Part shown: piece by piece, positions 17,489 to 25,783 of the stretch
Numbering within the stretch: position 1 is the stretch's first letter
How the letters are laid out: every line of letters begins with the position of its first letter
Source: an uncultured Bacteroidales bacterium
Lineage (GTDB): Bacteria; Bacteroidota; Bacteroidia; Bacteroidales; Paludibacteraceae
DNA length: 64,000 bases
Direction of reading: 5' to 3'
NCBI GenBank assembly: GCA_944322025.1
Contig: CALUOH010000028.1
Location: forward strand, 1-64,000
Program-made: the position numbers and the translations under genes
The notes under the pieces: generated by a model
What the model saw: the letters and a program-made list of their open reading frames with translations, nothing else
Databases searched by the model: none
What the model was told of the DNA's origin: nothing

Positions 17489-17528
17489 GCCTCAACATAA
17501 TCCAAGTGAACTTGGATTATGTTGAGGC
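17489..17528. other. 19-bp perfect inverted repeat after floA
   Basis: The arms 17489-17507 (GCCTCAACATAATCCAAGT) and 17510-17528 are perfect reverse complements with a 2-nt centre. It lies 12 bp after the floA stop in its transcription direction, in the position of a terminator, but lacks a clear U-tract. It could be a terminator, an RNA-stabilising hairpin or a protein site. Confidence 0.7.
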
Positions 17529-17540
17529 TTGCAGTTTATT

Positions 17541-18530
17541 TTACTTATCTTTCTTCTCGGGTTTCCCTTGCTGTGCGGGACGGCCAATAGACTCCCGCAT
17601 CTGAGTGTCAGCCTCGATGTTCTTCATACGGTAATAGTCCATTACTCCAAGATTTCCGCTACGGAACGCCTCCGCCATAGCCAACGGTACTTCCGCTTCG
17701 GCCTCAATCACTTTCGCGCGAGCCTCCTGTGCCTTGGCCTTCATCTCCTGTTCAAGAGCTATGGCCATCGCACGGCGTTCCTCGGCACGCGCCTGAGCAA
17801 TGTTCTTGTCCGCCTCGGCCTGATCCATCTGAAGTTTAGCACCGATGTTCTTACCGACATCCACATCAGCTATATCTATGGAGAGTATCTCAAACGCCGT
17901 ACCCGCATCAAGTCCCTTGCTCAACACGAGCTTGGAAATGGAGTCCGGATTTTCAAGCACCATCTTATGGGTCTCCGAAGAACCGATGGACGAGACTATT
18001 CCCTCACCCACACGAGCAAGCACAGTCTCCTCGCCCGCACCACCGACAAGCTGCTTGATATTGGCGCGCACAGTCACACGCGCCTTGGCGAGAAGCTGTA
18101 TACCGTCCTTCGCCACGGAAGAGACCACCGGAGTGTCAATCACTTTCGGATTGACAGACATCTGCACAGCCTCAAAGACATCACGCCCTGCAAGGTCTAT
18201 ACCAGTGGCAGTCTTGAACGATAGGTCTATGTTGGCCTTGGCAGCTGAGACAAGCGCGTGAACCACACGTACCACATGGCCGCCGGCAAGATAGTGCGCT
18301 TCAAGGTCATCGCGTGTAATGCTGTTAAGGCCAGCCTTGTGAGCCTCAATCATAGCATTGACTATGGTCGAGGGCGGCACATGGCGTATACGCATCATGA
18401 ACAACTGGATGAGCGATATATTCACTCCGGAAGCCTTAGCCGAAATCCACAGGAAGAACGGCACGAAATGGAAAAACACGGCGAGCAGCAGTACTATTAC
18501 CACAACGCCGACAATAACAAATACTGTCAT
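17541..18530 (-). CDS. floA: Flotillin-like protein FloA
   Basis: A 329-residue membrane-associated scaffold of the FloA (UPF0365) family, which organises membrane microdomains. It has one N-terminal membrane segment ([20 protein letters not shown]), then the conserved block starting [16 protein letters not shown] and [20 protein letters not shown], an SPFB-like domain, and a long alanine/glutamate-rich coiled region with repeated [20 protein letters not shown]. It is 11 bp downstream of an NfeD-family gene, the standard partner in Bacteria. A perfect hairpin follows the stop. Confidence 0.94.
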   Translation of the reverse strand: MTVFVIVGVVVIVLLLAVFFHFVPFFLWISAKASGVNISLIQLFMMRIRHVPPSTIVNAMIEAHKAGLNSITRDDLEAHYLAGGHVVRVVHALVSAAKANIDLSFKTATGIDLAGRDVFEAVQMSVNPKVIDTPVVSSVAKDGIQLLAKARVTVRANIKQLVGGAGEETVLARVGEGIVSSIGSSETHKMVLENPDSISKLVLSKGLDAGTAFEILSIDIADVDVGKNIGAKLQMDQAEADKNIAQARAEERRAMAIALEQEMKAKAQEARAKVIEAEAEVPLAMAEAFRSGNLGVMDYYRMKNIEADTQMRESIGRPAQQGKPEKKDK

Positions 18531-18541
18531 AATGATACTAT

Positions 18542-19021
18542 TTAGTTTTGATTGTCTTTTACCCTACTTACTATGACATGATGTGCGTTCGCCTCGCAGA
18601 CCACTACCTCCGTGCCACGGTCAAGCAGTCCATCGTCAGACTTGGCCTCGAAATCAGTGCCGTTTATACGCACCATCCCGATAGGAGCCATACGAGTGAC
18701 CGTCACACCCTTATCCCCAACAGAGACAGAGACATGCTCCAACGGATTGGCCACCCCGTCAATCTCCTTAGTAAGGGAAACACGCTCTATGACCTTCATT
18801 TTAAGGAATGCCCACACGGCAAACACGAAAGCCAATAGGCCTCCAGCCAGCGTAATCCATCCAGCCATCATGCCTATATGCTCAAAAGCCCACCAGACAG
18901 AGAGGACCACAAACGCCACTCCGGCCACTCCGCTTACCGTTATGCCCGGCAACAGGAATATCTCCAACAGGAAGAACAATATCCCCAACAACATAAAAAT
19001 TACGACCAATGCTATATCCAT
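18542..19021 (-). CDS. NfeD-family membrane protein
   Basis: A 159-residue NfeD-type protein with about four N-terminal membrane helices ([37 protein letters not shown], and so on) and a C-terminal OB-fold-like domain with [20 protein letters not shown] and [21 protein letters not shown]. Such proteins act with flotillins in membrane quality control. The gene is 11 bp upstream of floA, forming the expected nfeD-floA operon. It is the short form without the ClpP-like protease domain. Confidence 0.92.
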   Translation of the reverse strand: MDIALVVIFMLLGILFFLLEIFLLPGITVSGVAGVAFVVLSVWWAFEHIGMMAGWITLAGGLLAFVFAVWAFLKMKVIERVSLTKEIDGVANPLEHVSVSVGDKGVTVTRMAPIGMVRINGTDFEAKSDDGLLDRGTEVVVCEANAHHVIVSRVKDNQN

Positions 19022-19036
19022 AAAACTATATTTTAT

Positions 19037-20461
19037 TTACTGACCATCCTCCGCAGCCAATGCTTTCAGCTCTTCGACCCGGACATCATTAGCCAAGGCC
19101 CGGATTTCAAGCTGCAACTTGTTTATCTCCGCCTCCAACGCGATTATCTCGCTTTCCGCCTGAGCGGCATCGCCATCAGCACTCATATATTCACGGCGTT
19201 TGCCGTCGAGCGTACGCTGCGCCTCATCAAGCTCACGCTCCTTCGCCCGCATGTCCGTAAACAGTTGCCCCGCCGCAGGACTGACAAAATCGGACTCATC
19301 ATAGTAAACAGCATCGTCACTGATGATGAATGCCTTGCCGTCATCAGCAGCACGTGCAGGCACAGACGGCCTGCCGGTATGCGTCCACTCACCGTATCCC
19401 GCAGGGGCATCGGCCTTACGACATGTTTTCAGACACGCCACATCCCTGAGATAGGCCGTGTCGGCAGTCTGCAACAGAGTACGCTCCGCATTCGGCACAA
19501 AGCGGTAGACCACCACGGAGTCAGGCTTCTGCCCCCGGTCAGTGGCAAACCATCCCACATGGCTCTGCTCATCGACCACCATCATATAGTCGTTTGCAGG
19601 GGAGTTGAACGGCATCCCTATATTCTGCGGCAATGTGTAGCCGTCGGTAGCGGAGTTGTACCGCGACATGAATATGTCATACCCCCCAAGAGAATTGAAG
19701 CCCTTGGAGGCGAAGTAGAGGGTCACGCCGTCGGACAAGACAAAGGGGTAGTTCTCATCCTCCCCAGTAGTCAGTTCCCGAGCCAGAAGGGCGGGGCGGC
19801 TCCATCCGTCTATCAGCTGATAGGATATTTTCAGGTTCAGCACGCTGTCCTCTACCGACGCGAAGACCATGCGGTCTTCCCGCCCGGAGACAAACGCCAC
19901 GGCATCAGCACTGCCCTCTCCGGGGAATATCTCCCGCGTGTATCTGACTGTACCGAAATCAGGGTTAAGGCCGTAAGCAGAGAGGAACTCCCCCTTGCCA
20001 ACCTTCACACTGTCTATTATGGCGACATCCTCCACCCTGTTCAGCATGGACGCACCGAGCCGTGCCTTAGCAACAGCGGCCTCTACGGCCACAGCCTCCG
20101 CGCTGTCTATCTTCTCGCCCCGCTTTTCGGTGTAGGTACGGTAGGCCCTAAGGGCATCATCGAAGCGGTACAGATGGAAGCAGGTCTCGCCGAGGTAGCG
20201 GTAAGCGCGGTAGACCTTCTTCTCCGCCGCAAACCTGAAATAGGGCAGAGCCTCATCATAACGCCCGGCTTCAAAAAGCGACCGCGCGGCCTTGTATTGC
20301 AACAGCGCGTCTTTCGGCTTGGCCTCCAGAAGCCTGCTGTATTCGATATATGCAGAATCGAACTCGCCCCTGTTGAACAGTCCTTCCGCCTGCGAAAGGC
20401 TCTGCCCGCACAAAGCGACAGCCGACAATGAGCCCAGTATAAACAGCAAAAACCTCTTCAT
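19037..20461 (-). CDS. TPR protein with PD40-like propeller segment and coiled-coil tail
   Basis: A 474-residue exported protein. A signal peptide (MKRFLLFILGSLSAVALCGQ) begins at ATG 20461, and the longer frame to 20578 overlaps the upstream gene. TPR-like helices span about residues 20-150 (SQAEGLFNRGEFDSAYIEY, YDEALPYFRFAAEKKVYRA). The middle has PD40/WD40-like strands such as YPFVLSDGVTLYFASKG and LGGYDIFMSRYNSATDGY. The last ~65 residues are a charged coiled coil (REYMSADGDAAQAESEIIAL). The layout recalls OmpA-type envelope proteins but the peptidoglycan-binding OmpA domain is absent. It is 28 bp after rnz and 15 bp before nfeD. Function is unknown. Confidence 0.8.
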   Translation of the reverse strand: MKRFLLFILGSLSAVALCGQSLSQAEGLFNRGEFDSAYIEYSRLLEAKPKDALLQYKAARSLFEAGRYDEALPYFRFAAEKKVYRAYRYLGETCFHLYRFDDALRAYRTYTEKRGEKIDSAEAVAVEAAVAKARLGASMLNRVEDVAIIDSVKVGKGEFLSAYGLNPDFGTVRYTREIFPGEGSADAVAFVSGREDRMVFASVEDSVLNLKISYQLIDGWSRPALLARELTTGEDENYPFVLSDGVTLYFASKGFNSLGGYDIFMSRYNSATDGYTLPQNIGMPFNSPANDYMMVVDEQSHVGWFATDRGQKPDSVVVYRFVPNAERTLLQTADTAYLRDVACLKTCRKADAPAGYGEWTHTGRPSVPARAADDGKAFIISDDAVYYDESDFVSPAAGQLFTDMRAKERELDEAQRTLDGKRREYMSADGDAAQAESEIIALEAEINKLQLEIRALANDVRVEELKALAAEDGQ

Positions 20462-20489
20462 AAACATAAGTCCTTCTCTATTCTGATTT

Positions 20490-21407
20490 TCAAAAAAAGA
20501 ATACATCGCCGTCCTTGGCGGCGCACGTATCGGCAAAGAGAGCCTGCGCCTCAGCAAGGAAAGGGGCTGTATCGCCATTGTGCCGCGCCGAATAGTGGCC
20601 TATAATCAGCCGCTTGACACCGGCTTTGGCCGCTATGGTGGCAGCCTGCGCCGCCGAGCTGTGGAGCGTGGCTGCCATACGCGCCCTGTCCTCGGTCAGG
20701 AAGGTAGCCTCGTGGTACAGACAGTCCACGCCCTCAATGAGCGGTATAATCTTCTCGTTGTATGCAGTGTCCGAACAATAGGCGTACCTCTTGGGGGGCG
20801 TGGGGGGCAGCGTGAGGCGGGCGTTAGGCACAACCTCGCCATCGGCAGTCACAAAATCGGCTCCCGCCTTCAAATCCTTCATGAAACTTACCGGCACGCC
20901 GTAAGCATCGGTCATCTTCCGGACGATATGCCTCTCGCCCTCCTTTTCCTCAAAGAGAAATCCGCTGGACGGCACCCTGTGCTTCAACGGGATGGTCGTG
21001 ACGCGGACACTGCGGTCGTCATATATTACCTCGCTCCTGTGCGGGGAGAATGAGTGGAACTTCACGGAGAATGGGAAGTCAGAGCAGAAGTGAGCAATCA
21101 GCGGGGCATAGAGGCGTTCGAGCTCCGGATGGGCGTGTATCTCAATGTCGGCCGTGCGACCCAGCATACCGAGCGTGGAGATTAGCCCCACGAGGCCGAA
21201 GCAGTGGTCGCCGTGCAGATGGGATATGAATATGTGGTTGAGGCGCGCGGTTTTGAGGTGGTAGCGCACCATGCGAGCCTGCGTCCCCTCGCCGCAGTCT
21301 ATCATGAACTGCTTGTTCCTGAACTCCAAGACCTGAGAGGAGTGGCCAAAGCCGGTCAGCGGCAATGCCGACCCGCAGCCCAATACCGTGAGTTTCATCT
21401 GCTCCAT
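20490..21407 (-). CDS. rnz: Ribonuclease Z
   Basis: An endonuclease of the metallo-beta-lactamase fold that trims the 3' ends of tRNA precursors, which matters here because both visible tRNA genes lack an encoded CCA. The zinc motif SHLHGDHCFGL, the early GTQARMVRYH, LKHRVPSSGF, YCSDTAYN and HYSARH are all present. It has about 305 residues, normal for the short-form enzyme. The start was set at ATG 21407 (MEQMKLTVLGCGSALP). ATG 21398 is equally possible. The gene follows the SPOR lipoprotein by 26 bp. Confidence 0.94.
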   Translation of the reverse strand: MEQMKLTVLGCGSALPLTGFGHSSQVLEFRNKQFMIDCGEGTQARMVRYHLKTARLNHIFISHLHGDHCFGLVGLISTLGMLGRTADIEIHAHPELERLYAPLIAHFCSDFPFSVKFHSFSPHRSEVIYDDRSVRVTTIPLKHRVPSSGFLFEEKEGERHIVRKMTDAYGVPVSFMKDLKAGADFVTADGEVVPNARLTLPPTPPKRYAYCSDTAYNEKIIPLIEGVDCLYHEATFLTEDRARMAATLHSSAAQAATIAAKAGVKRLIIGHYSARHNGDTAPFLAEAQALFADTCAAKDGDVFFF

Positions 21408-21433
21408 AGTTACGCCACGTGATGTTCCGCCAT

Positions 21434-22042
21434 TCACTTCTGTACCAGCACCCAAGCGTCGGCAAAGTTATCCTTTACAGCAGCAATCTGCGTACGTGCC
21501 TCCTTGTAGGTGTCGAACGAGGCAAGTATCACACGGAACATGCCCCTGTCATTGACCACAATCACGGGCTTGTAGCCCTCGGCTGTCATGCGCTGTTTGA
21601 GGCCGTCGGCATTCTCCCTGCGGCCGAAGCTGCCAATGACGACGTTGTAGTCTTTGAGCGGGTTTTCGGGCTGAGCCTCGACCACGGTGAACTGCTCGGC
21701 GCGGGTCACCTCCTTTTCCTCGGGGAGGGGCGCGGCGGGCACGGTGTCGACTACGGGGAGAGGCGCGACAGTCTCTATGACTTCGGGCTCGACAACGGTC
21801 ACGGGTTCGGGCTTATCGGCCTTGAAGACTATCTTCTCCTCCTCCACGGGAGGGGCCACGGGTTTCGCCTCACGGGGCAACTCAGTGTCGGCCACGGGCT
21901 GCTCAGGCTGCACGGGCGACTCTTTTACGGGTTCTTTCTTTCCTCCGGCAACTGCATAGGCTCCGGGTGCTCTCTGTATGGTGCATCCCCCGAGAAAGAG
22001 GGAGACACACAATGCCGCTATCAGCAAATAAGGTATTCTCAT
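21434..22042 (-). CDS. SPOR-domain lipoprotein
   Basis: A 202-residue envelope lipoprotein. The signal peptide MRIPYLLIAALCVSLFLGGC has a lipobox ending at cysteine 20. A long linker rich in proline, valine and glutamate follows, then a C-terminal SPOR domain (about 125-202) with NVVIGSFGRRENADGLKQR, KPVIVVNDRGMFRVILASF and a final FADAWVLVQK. SPOR domains bind glycan strands lacking stem peptides at division sites. The start is ATG 22042. The longer frame to 22186 crosses the promoter and is rejected. It heads a minus-strand run with rnz, the TPR protein, nfeD and floA. Confidence 0.88.
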   Translation of the reverse strand: MRIPYLLIAALCVSLFLGGCTIQRAPGAYAVAGGKKEPVKESPVQPEQPVADTELPREAKPVAPPVEEEKIVFKADKPEPVTVVEPEVIETVAPLPVVDTVPAAPLPEEKEVTRAEQFTVVEAQPENPLKDYNVVIGSFGRRENADGLKQRMTAEGYKPVIVVNDRGMFRVILASFDTYKEARTQIAAVKDNFADAWVLVQK

Positions 22043-22091
22043 AATAGAAATTTGGTTTTCATTATATGTAGTCCGCACAATACGCGCTTTG

Positions 22092-22099
22092 CAAAGATA
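22092..22099 (-). promoter_or_regulatory. -7 element of the SPOR-rnz-TPR-nfeD-floA run
   Basis: TATCTTTG on the minus strand matches TAnnTTTG, about 50 bp before the lipoprotein start. No TTTG at 19-20 bp was found, so only the -7 half is supported. Confidence 0.55.
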
Positions 22100-22225
22100 A
22101 GAAAACTCGCCCAAATACGGATAGAATTCAGAGGAATAATGCGCAGGAGGGGTCATGAGAGGGGAAGAGGGCGGGGCGAAGTCCATGCGAGGTCAGCGCG
22201 AGGGGATGGGGAGGAGGTGCGTAAG

Positions 22226-22402
22226 GGCTTCGGAGGGGTTGGCTTAGGGCTGGCCTGCCGCTGGCGCGAGAGTACGTCTTTTTAACCACTTTTTGCGTTT
22301 GAGGGGCTGAGGGGTGGGGTGAGGGTGTGGAGAGGCTCCGTAGGGTATCCGTAGCCGCTCCGTCGAGAGTACGTGTTTTTAACTCTGTTTAGCAGTTGAG
22401 GA
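22226..22402 (-). repeat. Dispersed repeat family B, two copies in tandem
   Basis: Two minus-strand copies. One (about 22320-22402) reads CCTCAACTGCTAAAC, then GTTAAAAACACGTACTCTCG, ACGGAGCGGCTACGG and GGAGCCTCTCC. The other (about 22226-22295) reads GGTTAAAAAGACGTACTCTC followed by GCGCCAGC. Related copies occur at 35322-35398, 52606-52680 and 52767-52845. The gap 22100-22741 has no supportable gene. Confidence 0.75.
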
Positions 22403-22404
22403 TA

Positions 22405-22448
22405 GGGGGGAGGGGGGGGTGTTTGCAGGGGAAGAGGAAGGGGCGGGG
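22405..22448 (+). other. G-run cluster with quadruplex potential
   Basis: Runs of 6, 8, 4, 4 and 4 guanines occur within 44 bp on the plus strand. The whole 22388-22740 stretch is purine-rich on this strand, so a minus-strand transcript leaving the FAD oxidoreductase gene is C-rich there. Confidence 0.55.
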
Positions 22449-22741
22449 AGAGAGGGGTGGCTCTATGCTATGGAGGGAGGTAGAGAAAGGAAAAGGCTGC
22501 CGCCACAATGGAAGAGCGATGGAGGAGGTGGAGATGAGGACGGGAGGGCATAGGGGATGGAGGGGGATGGATGTGCGCGTGAGGGGGAGAAAAAAACTCC
22601 CCCGGAAGGCCGTGCCGAGGCAGGCGTTCCGAGGGAGGGACAACATTATAATCACAAAAACAAAGCCAAGAGAGGCACACAGTCCTGCCCATGCGGAGGG
22701 CAGAGGCCCTCACGAGAGGGAGAGAAGAGGTGCAGCGGGCA

Positions 22742-24259
22742 TCAGCGCCACGTCACGCCGTAGCCGACAAAGGGGATGTGCTCCCTGCGGCAGAGGCGTT
22801 GTATGGCGAACTTGCCTGTCAGCACGGCATTGGGCAGTCCGCCGGGGGGCTGCAACCACTGCCCCGCGAGGTAGAGGTTGGAGATGTCTTTGAGCACTCC
22901 GCGATGGACCACTTTGGGGGCGTGGGGAGTGAGGATGAAGCTCATGTATGAGCCACGGTATGCACCGCAATAGCGGTTGAAGCTGGCGGGGGTGACTGCC
23001 TCGACGCATGTCAGCCTGCCGCGCAGGGAGGGGTAGCGGGTCTCGATGCGGGCGATGACTTGGGCGGCGACGCGCGCCTTTTCACGGCGGTAGGCGTCCA
23101 AGTCGGAGGCGCGGAGGCGGCTCCAGAATTCGTATTCGCCATCGTATTGCAGGTGGAGTGTCTGCAATACGGTGTGGCCTTCGGGGGCGAATGTGGGTTC
23201 GCTGTTGAAGTTCTTGAGCAGCACGGTGTCGTGCTTCTGTCCGGCTATGGTGTATGGCTCACATTCAAAGACGGAGGTGTCGGGGAGCATGGCGCAGGGG
23301 TCTGCCACGTCGAAATAGAGGTTGAGTGAGGAGTGGACGGGGTAGCTGCGCGGGAGGCCGTACCAGAGGCGGAAGAGCTTGTCCATGCGGTCGCTGCCGA
23401 TGAGCCGGTGGAAAGTGACGGCGGTGTCGCACGCGCATACGATGAAGTCGAAGTCCGCGCTGTCGCCGTTGGAGAACAGCACGCGGCGCGCCCTGCCGCC
23501 GTCAATCTCTATCTTCACCGCCTTGCGGGAGGTGATGATGCGCCCGCCCAGCTCCTCGTAGCGGCGTGCCATGCGCATTGCCATGGCGAGAGAGCCTCCG
23601 CGCGGGAGTGCGGCGTTGCCGTTGGAGAATATTGCCAATACGTACATCAGCGAGGAGATGTTGTACTGCGGGGGGAAGTAGACTGTCAACATCTTACGTA
23701 TGACGTCGCTCTTGAACTGCGCGGCGTAGTCGGCGATGGAGATTCTGCCGCACCGCCTGTGTATCTTCGCCAGCCGCCGCATCCGCCTGAAGAGCCGCCA
23801 GAGCTCGGAGAGGGGGAGCTGTCCGGGAGGGAACTTTGAGGGCAGCTCTACGCAGCGATAGGCTTTCACCTCGCGTATGAACCTGTCGGTCATAGGCTTG
23901 TCCTCGGGGGAGACGGCCAGCATGTCGCGGTGCAGGCGGTCGAGGTCCTGCCACATGTCGAGACGCTCGCCCCCGGCCGTCTCGACGCGGAGGAATGCCT
24001 CGTTCTGTATGGTCTCTCCCTCAACACCGGTGAGTACGCCGACTTCGCGCCATACGTTGTAGAGTTCGCTGTCGGGGGATGTGCCGGTCATCCAGTGGAC
24101 GCAGTTGTCTATGTGACAACCGCCGCGTGTCCAACCTGACAACTCACCGCCCACTATCGTGTGCTGTTCGTATATGGTACAGTCCAATCCGCACAAGCGT
24201 GCGTATATGCCTGCGGCGAGGCCTGAGACCCCGCCGCCTATAATGGCCAGACGTTTCAT
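22742..24259 (-). CDS. CrtI-like FAD-dependent oxidoreductase
   Basis: A 505-residue flavoprotein of the phytoene desaturase/amine oxidase superfamily. The dinucleotide-binding motif GGGVSGLAAG (residues 8-17) is at the N-terminus, followed by YEQHTIVGGELSGWTRGG, and the C-terminal FAD motif is LYLAGQWLQPPGGLPNAVLTGKFA (read in parts). Such enzymes desaturate isoprenoid or polyene chains or isomerise carotenoids. It is the last gene of a minus-strand run with lolA-like, fabG and glmS, near a ketosynthase/ACP set, which suggests a role in polyene or other pigment-like lipid synthesis. The substrate is inference. G+C and G-richness on the plus strand are high here. Confidence 0.85.
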   Translation of the reverse strand: MKRLAIIGGGVSGLAAGIYARLCGLDCTIYEQHTIVGGELSGWTRGGCHIDNCVHWMTGTSPDSELYNVWREVGVLTGVEGETIQNEAFLRVETAGGERLDMWQDLDRLHRDMLAVSPEDKPMTDRFIREVKAYRCVELPSKFPPGQLPLSELWRLFRRMRRLAKIHRRCGRISIADYAAQFKSDVIRKMLTVYFPPQYNISSLMYVLAIFSNGNAALPRGGSLAMAMRMARRYEELGGRIITSRKAVKIEIDGGRARRVLFSNGDSADFDFIVCACDTAVTFHRLIGSDRMDKLFRLWYGLPRSYPVHSSLNLYFDVADPCAMLPDTSVFECEPYTIAGQKHDTVLLKNFNSEPTFAPEGHTVLQTLHLQYDGEYEFWSRLRASDLDAYRREKARVAAQVIARIETRYPSLRGRLTCVEAVTPASFNRYCGAYRGSYMSFILTPHAPKVVHRGVLKDISNLYLAGQWLQPPGGLPNAVLTGKFAIQRLCRREHIPFVGYGVTWR

Positions 24260-24276
24260 GGCATCATACTGTGTCT

Positions 24277-24903
24277 CTAAGGTTTAAGTTTAACGTTGAA
24301 GAGTCCGTTGTCGAGGGAGTGGTTGAGCCGGGGCTCACCGGTGAGGGTGTAGTCGGTGCTGTTGCCTGTGGCCTCTGTGATGGTCAACGAGGAGAGACGC
24401 ATGGTGCGGGAGTCGTAGCGTATGATGAAGCCGTTGTAGAGCTGACGCTTGTCGGCGGCCGTCACGGTGAATACGTGCAGCCCGTCCTGCTGTGAATAGG
24501 AGATCTGAGCGGAGTTTTCGTCCGCGATGGCCTGCACATCGCCTTTGAAGCTGTTGAGGAGCGCATTGCGCAGCAGCCTCATGCCGTCGTTTTTCCTTGT
24601 GTCGAACCTGTTTGTCCTTTTCCCGTTGCGCACGATGAAGTCATCGCCGTTTATCAGAATGACATTGCCCTCGGGAGTGGAATATGTCATGTTCAGCTTG
24701 CCCGTGCGGTCGAAGTAGAGCCGTCCGGCAGAGGGGACGGTGCGGTTCATCATCTTTATCAGTTTCTCCTGCGCGAAATCGCTTTCGAGTGTGCTCAGGG
24801 TACTGTTAGCCTGAGCCACGGCCTTTATAGCCTGCTCCTTTGTCATGGCCGGGGCTGCCAAGGCGAAGGTAAGGAGCAGCACGGCCAGCATTGTTTTTCT
24901 CAT
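24277..24903 (-). CDS. LolA-like outer-membrane lipoprotein carrier
   Basis: A 208-residue periplasmic protein of the LolA family. It has a signal peptide MRKTMLAVLLLTFALAAPAM and a LolA-type open-barrel core: STLSTLESDFAQEKLIKMMN, SAGRLYFDRTGKLNMTYSTP, FIVRNGKRTNRFDTRKN and a terminal LDNGLFNVKLKP. Classical LolA carries lipoproteins. Paralogues placed in aryl-polyene or flexirubin clusters are thought to carry the lipid product, and its location between FabG and the FAD oxidoreductase fits the second role. The start is ATG 24903 (ATG 24912 is an alternative). Confidence 0.83.
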   Translation of the reverse strand: MRKTMLAVLLLTFALAAPAMTKEQAIKAVAQANSTLSTLESDFAQEKLIKMMNRTVPSAGRLYFDRTGKLNMTYSTPEGNVILINGDDFIVRNGKRTNRFDTRKNDGMRLLRNALLNSFKGDVQAIADENSAQISYSQQDGLHVFTVTAADKRQLYNGFIIRYDSRTMRLSSLTITEATGNSTDYTLTGEPRLNHSLDNGLFNVKLKP

Positions 24904-25001
24904 ATTGCCCATTTTCCTATTTCTTAAAATGCAATGTAAGCCGCCGACCGCTGAAAACCAGCAGTCGACGGCTGCATCAACTGTGTCCACTTATAAATTC
25001 G

Positions 25002-25727
25002 TCAGTTCAGGCCTCCCGTTATAGATATGCACTCTCCTGTTATGTAGGAAGCCTTTTCGGATGCAAGGAATGCGACAAGGTCAGCCACCTCCTCGGGATT
25101 GCCGAAGCGTCCGGCGGGGATGGTCTTCACGAGGGCCTCCTCGTCAAGCCCCTCCACCATGTCGGTCTTGATGAAGCCCGGAGCAATGGCGTTGACCGTT
25201 ATCCTCTTCGGCGCGACCTCTTTGGCAAGCGCCTTTGTCGCGGCAATGATGCCACCCTTGCTTGCCGAGTAGTTGGTCTGTCCGGGCAGGCCTATGATGC
25301 CGGAGACTGACGCCATGTTAATGACGCGCCCGAACTTCTTCCTTATCATGGGCTGTATCACCTGCTTTGTTACGTTGTAGAATCCGTTGAGCGATGTGCC
25401 TATCACCCTGTACCAGTCGGTCTCCTCCATGAGCGGCAGGAGGTTGTCGCGGCGTATGCCTGCATTGTTGACAAGCACGGAGATGTTCTCCCCCTTATGC
25501 TGCTCCTTCCACTGGTCTATGGCGGCTGCCGTCTGCCCTGCATCGCTTACATCGAAGCGGAGCAGCTCGCCGTCGCCTCCGGCCTCGCGCACCATATCCA
25601 GAGTGCGCCGCGCCTCGTCTTCGTTACTCACATAATTGATTATCACCGAATAGCCCTCCGCCGCAAGCCTCACGCATATCGCGCGGCCTATTCCGCGGCT
25701 GCCTCCGGTCACTAATGCGTACTTCAT
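25002..25727 (-). CDS. fabG: 3-oxoacyl-ACP reductase (FabG-type SDR)
   Basis: A 241-residue short-chain dehydrogenase that reduces 3-oxoacyl-ACP with NADPH. The cofactor motif TGGSRGIG is at residues 7-14, NNAG follows, and the catalytic Ser-Tyr-Lys are in MASVSGIIGLPGQTNYSASK. The C-terminal GFIKTDMVEGLDEE and YITGECISITGG are typical. It may be pathway-dedicated rather than the main fatty acid enzyme, since it sits beside a LolA-like carrier and an oxidoreductase, with a ketosynthase, ACP and dehydratase on the far side of glmS. Confidence 0.93.
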   Translation of the reverse strand: MKYALVTGGSRGIGRAICVRLAAEGYSVIINYVSNEDEARRTLDMVREAGGDGELLRFDVSDAGQTAAAIDQWKEQHKGENISVLVNNAGIRRDNLLPLMEETDWYRVIGTSLNGFYNVTKQVIQPMIRKKFGRVINMASVSGIIGLPGQTNYSASKGGIIAATKALAKEVAPKRITVNAIAPGFIKTDMVEGLDEEALVKTIPAGRFGNPEEVADLVAFLASEKASYITGECISITGGLN

Positions 25728-25783
25728 AACTTCCTATGCTTTTTATACTTGTATATCTTCGTCCATGCTGATGCGCCCGCCGA

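Noticed and set aside
17439-17498. Upstream extension of the thiol peroxidase starting MLRRSVYSIQ
   Set aside because: It begins inside the 40-bp inverted repeat and adds residues absent from the BCP family. ATG 17438 fits the conserved start.
24939-24973. Imperfect hairpin in the leader of the LolA-like gene
   Set aside because: One mismatch in the main stem and no T-run. It cannot be told from chance.
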